Source of the DNA: an uncultured Robinsoniella sp.
GTDB taxonomy: Bacteria; Bacillota; Clostridia; Lachnospirales; Lachnospiraceae
NCBI GenBank assembly: GCA_900539655.1
Contig: UQCR01000020.1
Coordinates: 10,874-74,873, forward strand
Reading direction: 5' to 3'
DNA: 64,000 bases
A program made the translations under genes and the position numbers. Shown here piece by piece: positions 8,379 to 19,000 of this stretch; position 1 is the first letter of the stretch, and each line of letters opens with the position of its first letter. Below the pieces are notes generated by a model. It ran no database searches, had not been told where the DNA came from, and saw only the letters and a list, made by a program, of their open reading frames with translations.

Positions 8379-9692
8379 CTACTCTTTTAACCACTTCATG
8401 TGTTCCTGTATTTTTTTCTCATATCCATTATCAGAAGGCTCATAAAAGACTTGTCCCATCAGTTCATCCGGCAGATACTGCTGCCTGGAAAAATGTTTCG
8501 GAAAATCATGGGCATATTCATAGCCTATGCCATGACCCAGTTTAGCAGCCCCTTTATAATGGGCATCCTGGAGATAAGGCGGTATGGTTACCTTTTTATT
8601 CTTCACCGCCTCTGTGGCATGGAAGATCGCATTGGTCGCCGAATTACTTTTCGGTGCCGTAGCCACGTAGAGTACTGCCTGCGCCAGAATCAGCTGGGAT
8701 TCCGGCATGCCGATACGCTCCACTGCCTGGGCGGCCGCTACTGCCACCTGAAGTGCCTGTGGATCTGCATTCCCCACATCTTCCGATGCACAGATCATAA
8801 TACGTCTTGCAATAAAAGTAACACTTTCTCCCGCATAGAGCATCCGCGCCAGATAATATACTGCCGCGTCGGGATCCGAACCTCTCATGCTTTTAATAAA
8901 TGCCGATATGGTATCGTAATGATTATCTCCTGTTTTATCATATCTCACTACTCTCTTCTGGATGCATTCCGAAGCCACATCCAGCGTAATATGAATCTTA
9001 CCGTCTTCACTTTTCCGGGTAGTTAACACTCCTAATTCTATTGCATTCAGTGCCGATCTGGCATCTCCCCCGGCTATGTCAGCCAAAAACTCCAGGGCAT
9101 CCTCTTCTATAACAGCGTTATATGCCCCCATTCCCCGTTCCTCATCATATACAGCACGTTCCATTAACGTACGGATATCTCCCGTTCCCAGAGGTTTCAG
9201 TTCGAAAATAATGGATCTGGAAATCAATGCACTGTTGACTTCAAAATAGGGATTTTCCGTGGTAGCTCCAATCAGAATCAGAGTGCCGTCCTCTACAAAG
9301 GGAAGGAGATAATCCTGCTGTCCTTTGTTAAAGCGGTGGATCTCATCCACAAACAGTATGGTCTTTTTTCCGTACATCCCCAGTTTATCCTGGGCGCCTT
9401 TTACAACCTCCTCCATGTCTTTCTTTCCCGCTACCGTTGCATTAATCTGTGTAAACTCCGCACTGGTCGTATTGGCAATCACTTTAGCAAGCGTCGTCTT
9501 ACCGGTACCCGGCGGTCCATAAAATATAATGGAGCTGAGCTTATCTGCCTTTATGGCACGGTACAGCAGCTTGTCTTTTCCAATAATGTGCTGCTGTCCC
9601 ACTACCTCTTCCAAGGTTTTGGGACGTATTCTGGAAGCCAGTGGTGCTTCATTTTCCATGGTATTGCTTCGCATATAATCAAATAAATCCAT
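8379..9692 (-). CDS. rarA: Replication-associated recombination protein A (AAA+ ATPase)
   Basis: Cytoplasmic clamp-loader-like AAA+ ATPase of the RarA/MgsA/WRNIP1 family, acting at stalled replication forks. The 437 residues carry Walker A (GPPGTGKTT, near residue 60), Walker B (LFVDEIHRF, near 118), sensor 1 (GATTENP) and the arginine-finger region, followed by the family's helical lid and C-terminal tetramerisation domain (MPESQLILAQAVLY, PKSN, then the PPYLxDAHY motif). Length matches the family. An AGGAGA site precedes the ATG. Converging with the gene before it and independent of the deacetylase upstream. Confidence 0.95.
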   Translation of the reverse strand: MDLFDYMRSNTMENEAPLASRIRPKTLEEVVGQQHIIGKDKLLYRAIKADKLSSIIFYGPPGTGKTTLAKVIANTTSAEFTQINATVAGKKDMEEVVKGAQDKLGMYGKKTILFVDEIHRFNKGQQDYLLPFVEDGTLILIGATTENPYFEVNSALISRSIIFELKPLGTGDIRTLMERAVYDEERGMGAYNAVIEEDALEFLADIAGGDARSALNAIELGVLTTRKSEDGKIHITLDVASECIQKRVVRYDKTGDNHYDTISAFIKSMRGSDPDAAVYYLARMLYAGESVTFIARRIMICASEDVGNADPQALQVAVAAAQAVERIGMPESQLILAQAVLYVATAPKSNSATNAIFHATEAVKNKKVTIPPYLQDAHYKGAAKLGHGIGYEYAHDFPKHFSRQQYLPDELMGQVFYEPSDNGYEKKIQEHMKWLKE

Positions 9693-9723
9693 CTTTTCAT
9701 CTCCTGTATGATTGTCGTATCTG

Positions 9724-10512
9724 TTAATCTAACAATATATCCTCAACGGTTACAAACCGGTAGCCTTTCGCCTGCAGCTGGTCTATAATCTCTAAAGCCG
9801 CTTCAACGGAAGTCTGATAATAGTCGTGTAATAAAATAATAGCATTTTCTTTGGCTTTCGTCACTACCCTATTTGTAACGGTGGACGCATTCATGGTCTT
9901 CCAGTCCAGAGGATCGATGTTCCACATTACCGGCAGCATGGTAATCCGGCAGTCCAGCTGATCATTCCATATGCCAAACGGAGGCCTGACATATTCAGTC
10001 CCTTTTCCCGTAAGTTCTCTTACCAGATCACTTGTTTTAGCTAATTCCCCACAGGCCTTTTCCGGAGACAGCTGGTTCAGGTTAATATGGGAATATGTAT
10101 GGTTGCCAATTATATGGCCTTCGTCCGCCATCCTTTTAATAATATCCTCATGTCCTTTAATATTTTTTCCCATAACAAAGAAACTGGCTTTTACTCCCCG
10201 CTCTTTTAACCCGTCCAGAAGCTCTGGTGTAAAAACAGGATGGGGACCATCATCAAAAGTCAGAGCAATCTTTGGCTTCACATCATCTGCGTCCTCTGTC
10301 TCTTTCTCTTTATCTGGTCCCCGTCCTGTTTCAGTTTCTTTTATTTCTGTTAACGGCGTCTCCCCGGAATCCCCGTAAATCTTTGTATCCACTGTATCCA
10401 AGCTCTCTGACATCCCCAGCCGGGACTGCCAAAGATTTACCATACACAATACAAACACTACAATACCAACCAGGATCAAACCTCTTTCCACATACTGTTT
10501 CCACTTCTCCAT
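9724..10512 (-). CDS. Membrane-anchored polysaccharide deacetylase (NodB/CE4)
   Basis: 262 residues. One N-terminal membrane segment (about 10-28) anchors a CE4 deacetylase domain outside the cell, with a Thr/Glu/Asp-rich linker between. CE4 motifs are clear: TFDDGPH (catalytic base Asp and metal Asp), GNHTYSH (metal histidines), RPPFG, and the LLHD motif near the end. Members remove N-acetyl groups from peptidoglycan or surface polysaccharide; the exact substrate cannot be read. The open frame extends 4 codons further up to a TTG, but the ATG at 10512 is the plainer start. The ribosome site is weak. Confidence 0.9.
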   Translation of the reverse strand: MEKWKQYVERGLILVGIVVFVLCMVNLWQSRLGMSESLDTVDTKIYGDSGETPLTEIKETETGRGPDKEKETEDADDVKPKIALTFDDGPHPVFTPELLDGLKERGVKASFFVMGKNIKGHEDIIKRMADEGHIIGNHTYSHINLNQLSPEKACGELAKTSDLVRELTGKGTEYVRPPFGIWNDQLDCRITMLPVMWNIDPLDWKTMNASTVTNRVVTKAKENAIILLHDYYQTSVEAALEIIDQLQAKGYRFVTVEDILLD

Positions 10513-10554
10513 AAATATCCACAATCCATTGAAGTCTTAACAACAATATATGCT

Positions 10555-12762
10555 TTACTCAAAAAACATATGCTCCATATAAAAATCGTTAAAATCTTTG
10601 TCACTGGACAGATTGATTTCCGTAGACAGACCAACAATGTGTTCCATCTCCCGGTCACCGTCTTCTGCAATCAAATAGCGAATGGCTCCGCCAAGGCTGC
10701 TGTTACCTACTGTCTGAATCTTATTTTTAAATTCCTCCGGCAGCATCCCGATCTGGAATGCCTTTTCCGTATCAATATGGAAACCAAACCCACCAGCCAG
10801 ATAAACAGTTGTTACCTGGTCGTAAGTTACCCCATAACGCAGAAGCAGCGTTTCCACACCCCCTCTGACAGCCGCCTTGGCAAGCTGTATCTCCCTCACA
10901 TCCTTCTGGGTAAATACAATGTCTTTTCCTTCCGGCGTCTTCGCAATCGGGAATCCGTCATCAAAGTAATCTTCATCCAAAAGTCCGGTCTCATCCACAT
11001 ACTCTTCCCGTACAAGCTCCGCTGCCGTCTCGATTACTCCTGTTCCGCATAATCCAATGGGCGGTTCATTTCCAATGGTTTCAACCTCTGCACGCTCTTT
11101 ATTCAGATGAACACCGCAGATAGCACCTTTTACACTACCCATTCCCCAGGTAATATTGCCCCCCTCGAAAGCGGGTCCCGCTGCTGTGGATGACACCAGT
11201 ATCTTATCTTTATTGCCAAGAGCCATCTCTCCGTTTGTCCCAAGGTCAACCAGAAGGCAAATCTCTTCACTTTTAAAGAAATCACAGAAATACATACCGG
11301 ATACTATATCTCCTCCAACGAAGGTAGAAATCCCGGGCAATACTACTACTTCACAATCCAGCAGCCCTTCTCCCAGAATATGTTCAAACGGTTCTTTCAC
11401 CATCTTAATATTAACCGGCGTAAACGGTACAACTCCCAGCGTTTCACAGGAATAGCCCATGAGCAGATGCCCCATCGTAGTATTGCATCCGATCACTACC
11501 TGCTCCACCTGCCCGGAGGTAATGCCTGTTTCTCTCAAAATCTCACGGATACCGTTTAACAGGTCCTGCCGGATGGAAGCCTGAAGCTCTTTGTTCTTCC
11601 CATCGTTGGATGCCTGAATACGGGATATGACATCTGCGCCAAAACTCCTCTGTTTATTAATAGTAGAAAAGGAGTGCACTACTTCCCTGCTTTGTTTCCC
11701 TATTAGATTCAGGGCAATCGTGGTAGTTCCGATATCTATTGCAATGCCATATGACGTATCCTTTAATTCTCCCGAATCATATTGTTTTCCCGTATATTCA
11801 GAAACAATTTCAAAATCAGACTCATCATTTCTGTCTAATGCTATTTTACAGTCCCCATCCGGAAATGCTCTGCAGGACAGCCGGTACCCTTTTTCAAGCT
11901 CCTCTTTTGTAAATATTTTCTCATCCGAAGAAGTGACCAAAAGGCTGCCTTCCAATAGCCGGATTTTACATTTTCCACAGATTCCTTTTCCGCCGCATAC
12001 AGCGCTGAAATATACATCATGGGCGATCAGGGCGTCCAGAATACTCTGTTTCTCTGCACATGGTATCCGGTAGCTCTTTCCATTTTCAATCACTTCAATC
12101 ATAACAGGTGCCACCTTTCTTAATTTACAGTGCAGCGCACTGCATTTTCTGCAGTCGTGTTGCATCCTGAATTCCTTTTCATCATCCGTCAGGACCAGAA
12201 TCAGACAGGACGTTTTTACCGGATCAAACATAAAACCCGAGGTAATGCCGATCCCCAGCAGTTCTTCTGCCCTGATCTGCCGGTGCATCACCTGCTGCAT
12301 TTCCATAGGGATATCCTGTGGCGCCTCCAGACGCTTCTTTATACCGGCTTTCCGGCTGGCACACTCTTCCCGCAGAACATCCTGCAGAGCATCTTCCATC
12401 TGAAACAGATAGCTGTCAGCCATAGCATCGATTAGCATCCCTTTCAGATAATCTCCCTGCTTAAACATCTCCGTACTGTAGTCACTTACTTTCCTTCCAA
12501 CGGTTGTTAAAACATACGCCGCCTGTTGCTCCGTAAGATCTGCCTGCTTCGCACTCTCCTCCGGTACGGCATCAAATTTAATTAAAGCATGGGACTCTAT
12601 TTTTTTGTAAACAATTTCCTCCAGTTCCTCATACTCTTCTTCTACTTCTTCATAAATGGGGTTATCCTCCTTGCAGTCAAGCAACTGGAGGACTACTTTT
12701 TTATCTATCCTGACATCAAAACCATTCAGACAGATAATCTCACCCTTTTTCGTTATCTGCAT
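10555..12762 (-). CDS. Corrinoid protein reactivator: MetH-activation-like + [2Fe-2S] + ASKHA ATPase
   Basis: 735 residues in three parts. Residues about 1-225 resemble the reactivation domain of short B12-dependent methionine synthases, including a CxxCSAxxC Cys cluster near residue 208. Residues about 228-315 form a plant-type [2Fe-2S] ferredoxin domain (CGGKGICGKC plus a distal Cys in LSCRAF). Residues about 320-735 are the RamA/RACo-type ASKHA ATPase domain, with IDIGTTTIA, DLGTNGE and the AGGFGFHID end motif. Relatives use ATP and a low-potential electron to return inactive cob(II)alamin to cob(I)alamin. The start is the ATG at 12762, 8 bases after AGGAGG, not the longer open frame. The corrinoid protein gene lies 115 bases upstream on the same strand and is the likely client. 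Confidence 0.88.
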   Translation of the reverse strand: MQITKKGEIICLNGFDVRIDKKVVLQLLDCKEDNPIYEEVEEEYEELEEIVYKKIESHALIKFDAVPEESAKQADLTEQQAAYVLTTVGRKVSDYSTEMFKQGDYLKGMLIDAMADSYLFQMEDALQDVLREECASRKAGIKKRLEAPQDIPMEMQQVMHRQIRAEELLGIGITSGFMFDPVKTSCLILVLTDDEKEFRMQHDCRKCSALHCKLRKVAPVMIEVIENGKSYRIPCAEKQSILDALIAHDVYFSAVCGGKGICGKCKIRLLEGSLLVTSSDEKIFTKEELEKGYRLSCRAFPDGDCKIALDRNDESDFEIVSEYTGKQYDSGELKDTSYGIAIDIGTTTIALNLIGKQSREVVHSFSTINKQRSFGADVISRIQASNDGKNKELQASIRQDLLNGIREILRETGITSGQVEQVVIGCNTTMGHLLMGYSCETLGVVPFTPVNIKMVKEPFEHILGEGLLDCEVVVLPGISTFVGGDIVSGMYFCDFFKSEEICLLVDLGTNGEMALGNKDKILVSSTAAGPAFEGGNITWGMGSVKGAICGVHLNKERAEVETIGNEPPIGLCGTGVIETAAELVREEYVDETGLLDEDYFDDGFPIAKTPEGKDIVFTQKDVREIQLAKAAVRGGVETLLLRYGVTYDQVTTVYLAGGFGFHIDTEKAFQIGMLPEEFKNKIQTVGNSSLGGAIRYLIAEDGDREMEHIVGLSTEINLSSDKDFNDFYMEHMFFE

Positions 12763-12877
12763 ATTTATACCTCCTGCATACCGCATACCTGTCTGCGCCG
12801 TTAAAATGTAAGCAAGGCTGTTACACAACCCTACCGGTATGCAACAGCCTATGTAAATTTTTTCGTTTTTTATGACT

Positions 12878-13513
12878 TTAATTGGCTAATACAGCTTTTT
12901 TAGCAACTTCGGCGCAGGTAGCTGCATCCGGTGTATAATAATCTGCTCCAATTTGTTCTGCAAAGCTTTCATTTACTGGCGCTCCACCAACCATTACGAT
13001 ATATTTATCACGGAGACCTTTTTCTTTTAACTCATCAACAACAGTCTGCATATTCGGCATTGTTGTAGTCAGAAGTGCTGACATACAGATTAAATCTGCT
13101 CCAACTTCTTCTGCCTTATCAATAAATGCTGCCGGCTCTGCATCTACGCCGATATCATGAATTTCAAGACCTGCTCCTTTTAACATCATTACTACAAGGT
13201 TTTTACCAATATCATGTAAATCGCCTTTAACGGTACCTACAACTGCTTTACCAACCGGTTCATTTCCAACTTCAACCAGCTTTGGCTCCAGAATTGCCAG
13301 ACCTGCATTCATTGCTCTTGCTGCTACCAGTACTTCCGGAACGAAAACTTCATTATTTTTGAATTTTTCACCGATGATCATCATTCCTGATAACAGGCCT
13401 TCATTTAAGACTGCCTTAGGATCCAGGTTTTCATCAATTGCCTGCTGTACCAATGCCTTTACGTTTTTTGCTCTTCCTTTTTGTAAAAATGCTGAAATCT
13501 CTTCAATAATTGC
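12878..13513 (-). CDS. Corrinoid (B12-binding) methyltransferase protein
   Basis: 211 residues, the small methyl-carrier subunit of a corrinoid-dependent methyltransferase system (MtaC/MtbC/MttC type). A four-helix cap (about 1-85) precedes a Rossmann-like B12 domain. The signature GTVKGDLHDIGKN carries the His (about residue 98) that supplies the lower cobalt ligand, and later SALLTTT and VMVGGAP motifs shape the corrinoid pocket. Start chosen at the ATG at 13513, which has an AAAGGAGG site 9 bases upstream; the longer frame is unlikely. First gene of a two-gene unit with the reactivator. No classical substrate methyltransferase (MttB, MtaB, MtrH type) is adjacent, so the methyl donor is unknown. 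Confidence 0.93.
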   Translation of the reverse strand, partial: AIIEEISAFLQKGRAKNVKALVQQAIDENLDPKAVLNEGLLSGMMIIGEKFKNNEVFVPEVLVAARAMNAGLAILEPKLVEVGNEPVGKAVVGTVKGDLHDIGKNLVVMMLKGAGLEIHDIGVDAEPAAFIDKAEEVGADLICMSALLTTTMPNMQTVVDELKEKGLRDKYIVMVGGAPVNESFAEQIGADYYTPDAATCAEVAKKAVLAN

Positions 13514-13648
13514 CATGACTAATATCCTCCTTTTATTTGCCATTACATTTTATAATTACAACTGCTCTCCGCAAAGCATCTGTAATTTGTATGTCCACAG
13601 TATAATTCATTTTCAAATTCTTTTTTTGTAATTATTTTAGATTCAATG

Positions 13649-13677
13649 TATTTTTTTTGCATTATGTATGCTATAAT
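13649..13677 (+). promoter_or_regulatory. Candidate promoter of the PocR-AraC regulator, in the divergent gap
   Basis: TATAAT at 13672-13677 with no good -35 hexamer, in the A+T-rich 295-base gap between the corrinoid operon and the regulator. This is the natural place for the regulator to bind and control both directions. I see no cobalamin riboswitch signature in the gap. Confidence 0.4.
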
Positions 13678-13808
13678 GAAGAAAAATAAAGGTTTTATTT
13701 GCGATTTGTCTAAAATACACAAATTGGTCCTTTGAGTTTTGTATATTTTTTACTTTAGATAGCACTCTCACAAAATTTTTACCATTTATTGGTCCGGGAG
13801 GTAAGAAC

Positions 13809-15059
13809 ATGACGCCATATCTCTATACTGTGGTTGAAAAAGAACATTTAACAGAAATGCTGGGCGCATTCCAGTCCTGCGTAAATCTGCCGATTCAGGT
13901 AATTGATGAAAACGGTAAGATTCTGGAGTCCTGCGGTGCAGAAACCTGCTTTTGCAACACTTTTAAAAAGCATCTGCCTAAGGATGATTCCTGCGAACTG
14001 CTGCATATTAATGCCAGTAAGCGTGCAATCACCCTTGGTGAAACTTATATCTTTTCCTGCCATGCGAATCTGAACCATATTGTGTTTCCTCTGCTGAACA
14101 AAAATGCTTTCTTTGGTTCTATTCTTGTAGGGCCTTTTTTAATGGACTCACCGGATTCCCTCTTGATTCTGGATATTGCAAAGCGCTATGAGATTCCTAC
14201 TGAATCTCTTCTAGAGCTGTATGAAGAATCAAACTCCATTAAGGTCATTACACCGGCACACGTGACTCAGATCAGTAAACTGCTCTATTATCTGTTTTCA
14301 AACCTGATTTCAGACAGCCGGCAGCAATTAATTATTAACCAGGGTAAACTGCATCAGCAGTCCAAAATAAATGAATCCATTCAGATGTATAAATCCTTTG
14401 GAGATGAGGAAAAAGTCAGTTATCCTTACGAAAAGGAAAAGGAACTGATAACGAAAGTTAAAACAAAAAATGTACCGGAAGCAAAAGGCATCCTGAACGA
14501 TCTCCTGGGCTATGTATTATTCTCCGGGGGAAACAGTATGGATATCCTGAAATCCAGGGCGATAGAACTATGTTCCCTGCTCTCCCGGGCTGCGATTGAA
14601 GGCGGGGCCGCAACGGACAGCATTCTAAAAATAAATAACCACTTTTTGCAGAATCTTCAGAACATTAACAATTTAGATGAACTGTGCTATAAGCTCCAGG
14701 AAAGTGTGGAGGTATTCACCGAATCCATGTTTAACTATATTCCTTCTAAGAACAATGAGCTAATGAAGAAGGCAATTGCATATATCTCCAAAAATTATTC
14801 CAAAAATCTGACCTTGGAGGAAGTCGCAAACGATGTACATTTAAATCCGGCATACTTCTCCACGGTCTTCAAGCAGTCCTGCGGCTCTTCGTTTAAAGAA
14901 TATCTGAATATGGTAAGGATAGAAGAAAGCAAACGGCTACTGGCAAATACAGATTATTCTGTAATTGACATCGCCATTGCTGTAGGATTCGAAGATCAGA
15001 GTTATTTCTCAAAGGTATTTAAAAAATATACGGGTCTGACGCCGAAGCAGTACCGGTAA
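13809..15059 (+). CDS. AraC-family regulator with PocR sensory domain
   Basis: 416 residues. The N-terminal 165 or so match the PocR ligand-binding domain, including a clustered Cys region (ETCFCNTF, then a later SCHANL), of the kind that binds small alcohols or related C1-C3 metabolites. A linker of about 150 residues leads to a two-helix-turn-helix AraC DNA-binding domain (about 320-416), with YFSTVFKQ and the end motif FEDQSYFSKVFKKYTGLTPKQYR in pieces. GGGAGG precedes the ATG by 7 bases. It is transcribed away from the corrinoid protein operon, and I infer that it switches that operon on when its substrate is present. Confidence 0.92.
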   Translation: MTPYLYTVVEKEHLTEMLGAFQSCVNLPIQVIDENGKILESCGAETCFCNTFKKHLPKDDSCELLHINASKRAITLGETYIFSCHANLNHIVFPLLNKNAFFGSILVGPFLMDSPDSLLILDIAKRYEIPTESLLELYEESNSIKVITPAHVTQISKLLYYLFSNLISDSRQQLIINQGKLHQQSKINESIQMYKSFGDEEKVSYPYEKEKELITKVKTKNVPEAKGILNDLLGYVLFSGGNSMDILKSRAIELCSLLSRAAIEGGAATDSILKINNHFLQNLQNINNLDELCYKLQESVEVFTESMFNYIPSKNNELMKKAIAYISKNYSKNLTLEEVANDVHLNPAYFSTVFKQSCGSSFKEYLNMVRIEESKRLLANTDYSVIDIAIAVGFEDQSYFSKVFKKYTGLTPKQYR

Positions 15060-15067
15060 ATTGAAGG

Positions 15068-15114
15068 GTTCGCTGATAGAGGACGTTAGAATCAACGATC
15101 CCTATTGGCGAACC
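15068..15114. terminator. Hairpin between converging genes
   Basis: GGGTTCGC pairs with GCGAACCC, with further imperfect pairing inside (ATAGAGGA against TCCCTAT). There is no clear T tract, so termination strength is uncertain. Confidence 0.45.
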
Positions 15115-15123
15115 CCAGCATAA

Positions 15124-15834
15124 CTATTTAACCGGAAACTTATCAAATTTCTCTTTCTGAACTTCCACACCCCGTTTTTCAATGCAGAAATCTACGTATT
15201 GGACTAACAAATCATTTTTGAAAACTACTCCGTATTTATCCCGTATCTCTCCACTGCTTAGTCCACTGACTTCCTTCCCATTTTCTTCGCAGTATGAAAG
15301 GATCTCTTCATCCGTGTATTTTAATTCGTCATCTTCCATAAGTTTAATCAATTCTCTGGATAAATTACTGATGCAATAATTCATATATGTCAACATACTG
15401 TAATTTTTATTACCGTATACGATTTTTCCGTCTTTCACCGAGGTTTCCCTGTCTGTATTTTCCTTTTCCATCTCTTCTTTTATTTCATCAAAGGTATCTG
15501 TTTTCCGAAGTCCTTTTTCCTTTGCCAGAATAAAAATCATCTGTTCCCTCAGGCATTCCTGTTTCGCCTGCGTTTTTAACAGCGTGGCTATAGACATACC
15601 GTCTTTGGCCTGCCTGTTCCAAAATTCACCATCCACCGTTTCCCCTGGTTTCTGATAGGTGCTGATCATATTGGTTCTGTTTTTGTCTATGTAATACTGG
15701 AACTGCCCTTCTGTTATTTCCATCGTGCCTAATTTTATTATATAAGTGTTGTTACCTTTTATCGATATATAAAAAATACCGGCTGCCAGTCCCAGTAACA
15801 GGATACAGGCTGCGATCCATCGTATATGCTTCAT
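15124..15834 (-). CDS. Membrane-anchored SurA/PrsA-N-like protein, uncertain
   Basis: 236 residues with one N-terminal membrane segment (about 5-24) and a soluble, Lys/Glu-rich outer domain. The opening of the soluble part (IIKLGTMEITEGQFQYYIDK) and the helical pattern that follows resemble the N-terminal chaperone domain of SurA/PrsA-type foldases, but no PPIase domain is present. It lies downstream of the secreted PIG-L protein on the same strand, so a role in folding or display of surface enzymes is possible. GGAGG lies 4 bases before the ATG, a short spacing. Function otherwise unknown. Confidence 0.65.
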   Translation of the reverse strand: MKHIRWIAACILLLGLAAGIFYISIKGNNTYIIKLGTMEITEGQFQYYIDKNRTNMISTYQKPGETVDGEFWNRQAKDGMSIATLLKTQAKQECLREQMIFILAKEKGLRKTDTFDEIKEEMEKENTDRETSVKDGKIVYGNKNYSMLTYMNYCISNLSRELIKLMEDDELKYTDEEILSYCEENGKEVSGLSSGEIRDKYGVVFKNDLLVQYVDFCIEKRGVEVQKEKFDKFPVK

Positions 15835-16070
15835 CTTTCCTCCCTGTTGGTATAATTATGTATCCGTCTGGCTGCCCCTCATTGCAGGCAGCTGGCATGC
15901 AATTTCTTAACGCGGTTCCACTACGTCTTGAAATTGGATGCCGGCACACGCAACTCAAATCAGCCGGACAGATACAGTTCATTTAGATACAATCATTCAA
16001 GATACAACCATCCTTATATACAATCATTTTAGACATATCTTAATCCTGCATCTTTCCTGCTGCCTAACAC

Positions 16071-19000
16071 CTATTCAACTTCTATTTCAGCCAGACCGGT
16101 ACTGGTTGTACTGCCCGATACAGAGGTTATTACAAATTTAACACTGCTGGAATTTTTATTTACCGGAATTTCCAGTGGCCTTCCGTTATTGGGTAGTTCT
16201 CCCACCTCAATCTCGGAACCGTCATCGAATATCAGTTTACCGCCTGTGATCTGGTTATCCATATCCGGTCTGTCATATAATTTTATCAGTCTCATATTTA
16301 CTTTATTTTGGAAATCCAGGTTGATCCATGCCCCTGCTGTTTCCTGGTTTGTTACCCATTCTGCATGTGCAAATCTCATGTGGCCATAGGGCAGTCCTCC
16401 TGCTTCTCCATCCAGGACTCCATCTACTGCTTTAACGGCACTCTGGTCCAGCTTTCTGTCTGTATTGCTCATTTCTGATGAAGCCGTTACTACAGCATTC
16501 ATTGCGAAACTGGTAAAATCCCTGGTCCAGAATATCTCATTCACCTTAGCAAAGGATCCAATGTAGCCATAATACTGCGAGGTATATAGACGAAGCGCCT
16601 GGTCTTTTAAGTTAAAAGAAAATGGTGTCTGCCTCATGGAATAAGGCACGTTGACATTTTCTCTCTCTGACCACTGAAACATCGTCAGATCCTCAAGCCC
16701 CTGAGGCATATTAAATGCCTGGATGCCTGCTTCATCACTGTTTAACACCGGCCAGTTGCCGTCTCCTGCACAGGAGTGAATAATACTTTCATGCAGGGTC
16801 GGATTATAGGACGGATTATCTCTCTTTATACTCTGGATTGCTTCTATTGCAAACAAGTCCAGATAGGCGTGGTCAAAGTGCATATCATATCTGGATGGAA
16901 CATAGATGTCCGTGGCATTGCTGTTAATAATAGCATCCTTTAAATCATTTACGAAATTTGCTCTTGTATATAAGGAGTGCTCTCCTGTTAATTCAAAGCG
17001 GTAGTCCTGCTTGATGTTCGGATTGCCATAACTGTATTGATTGCCGAATCTGCTGGTAAAAACAGTATCATCTTTTGCCGTATATAATTTATACAGAAAG
17101 CTGTCCCAGTAAGTCTGTGTGCCGCCAAGACCGCCCGTATCTGCATAGCCCAGGAACATGATATTATCTTTGGTAAGCCCCAGTGCATTCAGCGCATTGA
17201 TCGATTCCACGATTCTGCCCTGTCCGCTTCCCTGTCCGTTGTAGTCGCCATTGGTAGCAAGGAGTACCTTTACATTGTCGCCTGCGTCTACCGCCCGTTT
17301 GATGATTCCGCCTGCCATCAGCATCTCATCGTCCTGATGTGGTGCCAGTATTAAGATATTTTTCCCGCTGGGTATGCCTGCATCCAGTCCATCAAAATGA
17401 ATGCCCGTAACTTCCAGGTCGGCTGAAGGATTTGTGAATAAAAATCTTACATATTTAGCCGATGTTTCCGGTATTTTAATTTTCTCTTCCGCTGTCTGGC
17501 CCGATACCTCAGAGAGGATAGTCCAGTTCTCATTATCAGAAGATACCAGGAACTGATAATCATTTTTCGATGTATTTCCTGCAAATTCCACCTTATGGTT
17601 TCTGATATTGAATTCTCTGCCCAGATCAATCTGCAGGTATGCCGGTTCTTCTGAAGCCGCCGGTTTCCAGGATGTTGCCGGATCATTGTCTGTTACCGCT
17701 TCTCCCTTGTAATTTTCTGCGGTACTTGATGCCTCCACCGGCTGTCCAAAAGCAAGATCCAGATTCAAGTCCTGTCCCGCCTCTGTCGGCACATTTGTAT
17801 CCACTGCAAAAGCCCTGAACTCCGGAATGATTGCCCACGCAAGCGGACGCTGGGAAGGCTTGCCTGTGATTGTGACCCTGATTTTACTGCATTCAATATC
17901 CACGTCCGCCGTCTGTACCAATGAGGATGCCGGATCTGTATAGGGTGTTTCCTGTGAATAATCCACCGCGGTAACCCAGTTTTCTCCGCCGTCACCGGAA
18001 TACTCAATTGTGTACTTCCAGTCTTCCGCCAGGTCAATATCCTTGTCCTTTAAATCTTCCCATTCGATCTCCAGTTTTTTTACGTTGTAAACGCTCCCTA
18101 AATCCACTGTCCACCAATAGGGGAAGGAACCGGTATTTCCACTGAAGGTCTTTGTATCTCCATCCACTGCCAGTCCCGGCGCATTACTTCCTCCAGACTG
18201 TTCCGCATTCTTGTGCAAAGCTACATTGCTTAATTGATTGTCGGTGAACACCTTAAATTCTGCAAATCCACACCAATAGGTTTCAGCCGGAAGTCCGGTA
18301 ATGGTCACTCTCACATACTGGAATTTGGTATTCTCCGGGAATACTCCGGTCTGGGTCTTATTCCCATCGGTATTTTCCGTCCGGTCAGTGAGCATGGTGA
18401 AATTCACTCCATCTGAAGAACCTTCAATTTTGTATTTCCACGGATTGCTCTCATCTTTTTCAAATGTTAATTCGAAATCCAGAAGATCATAATCCTGACC
18501 CAGGTCAACCTGCCACCATTTATCCGCACCAGGCCCGTTATTGATCCACATAGAGTCATAATTCCCATCATTTCCATTGGATGCCGGACGTTGATTATTT
18601 CCGGATGTAGTTACCGGTTTGTTCTGTGATACGTTTAACTTCGTAATATCCACATCTTCTAAGATCAGGTTGTCCAGCTTTATTTCACTTGAGCCCCCCT
18701 GGCTTTCCATCACGAGATAAACCGCCATTTCATCGTTGCTAAAATTGGTTATAAAATCCTGTTCCTCAGTCCCCACAGAAAAGGTATTGCTCTCGGATCC
18801 CGAAACGACTTTCACTGTTGCCCCACTGCTTGAAAAAGCTGAAAATCCACGGAATATTTTTCCATAGGGAATGGCAATTTTACTTACCTGGGCATCTTTT
18901 GTCAAAGTCTCCGACCATAGTTTTACATTTCCGCCGGCAGCTCCTGTAAAAAAACCACCGGTTCCAAAATCACATCCTCCATAGATTCCGGTAAGCTCCT

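Noticed and set aside
8400..9026. A 208-codon plus-strand frame opposite rarA
   Set aside because: Antisense shadow of a well-supported gene, with no ribosome site and an unlikely composition.
13514..13808. Cobalamin riboswitch before the corrinoid operon
   Set aside because: No B12-box-like sequence or suitable paired structure was found in the gap; control by the PocR-AraC protein is simpler.
15835..16070. Possible small gene between the PIG-L and SurA-like genes
   Set aside because: The 236-base gap contains only A+T-rich DNA and frames without ribosome sites.
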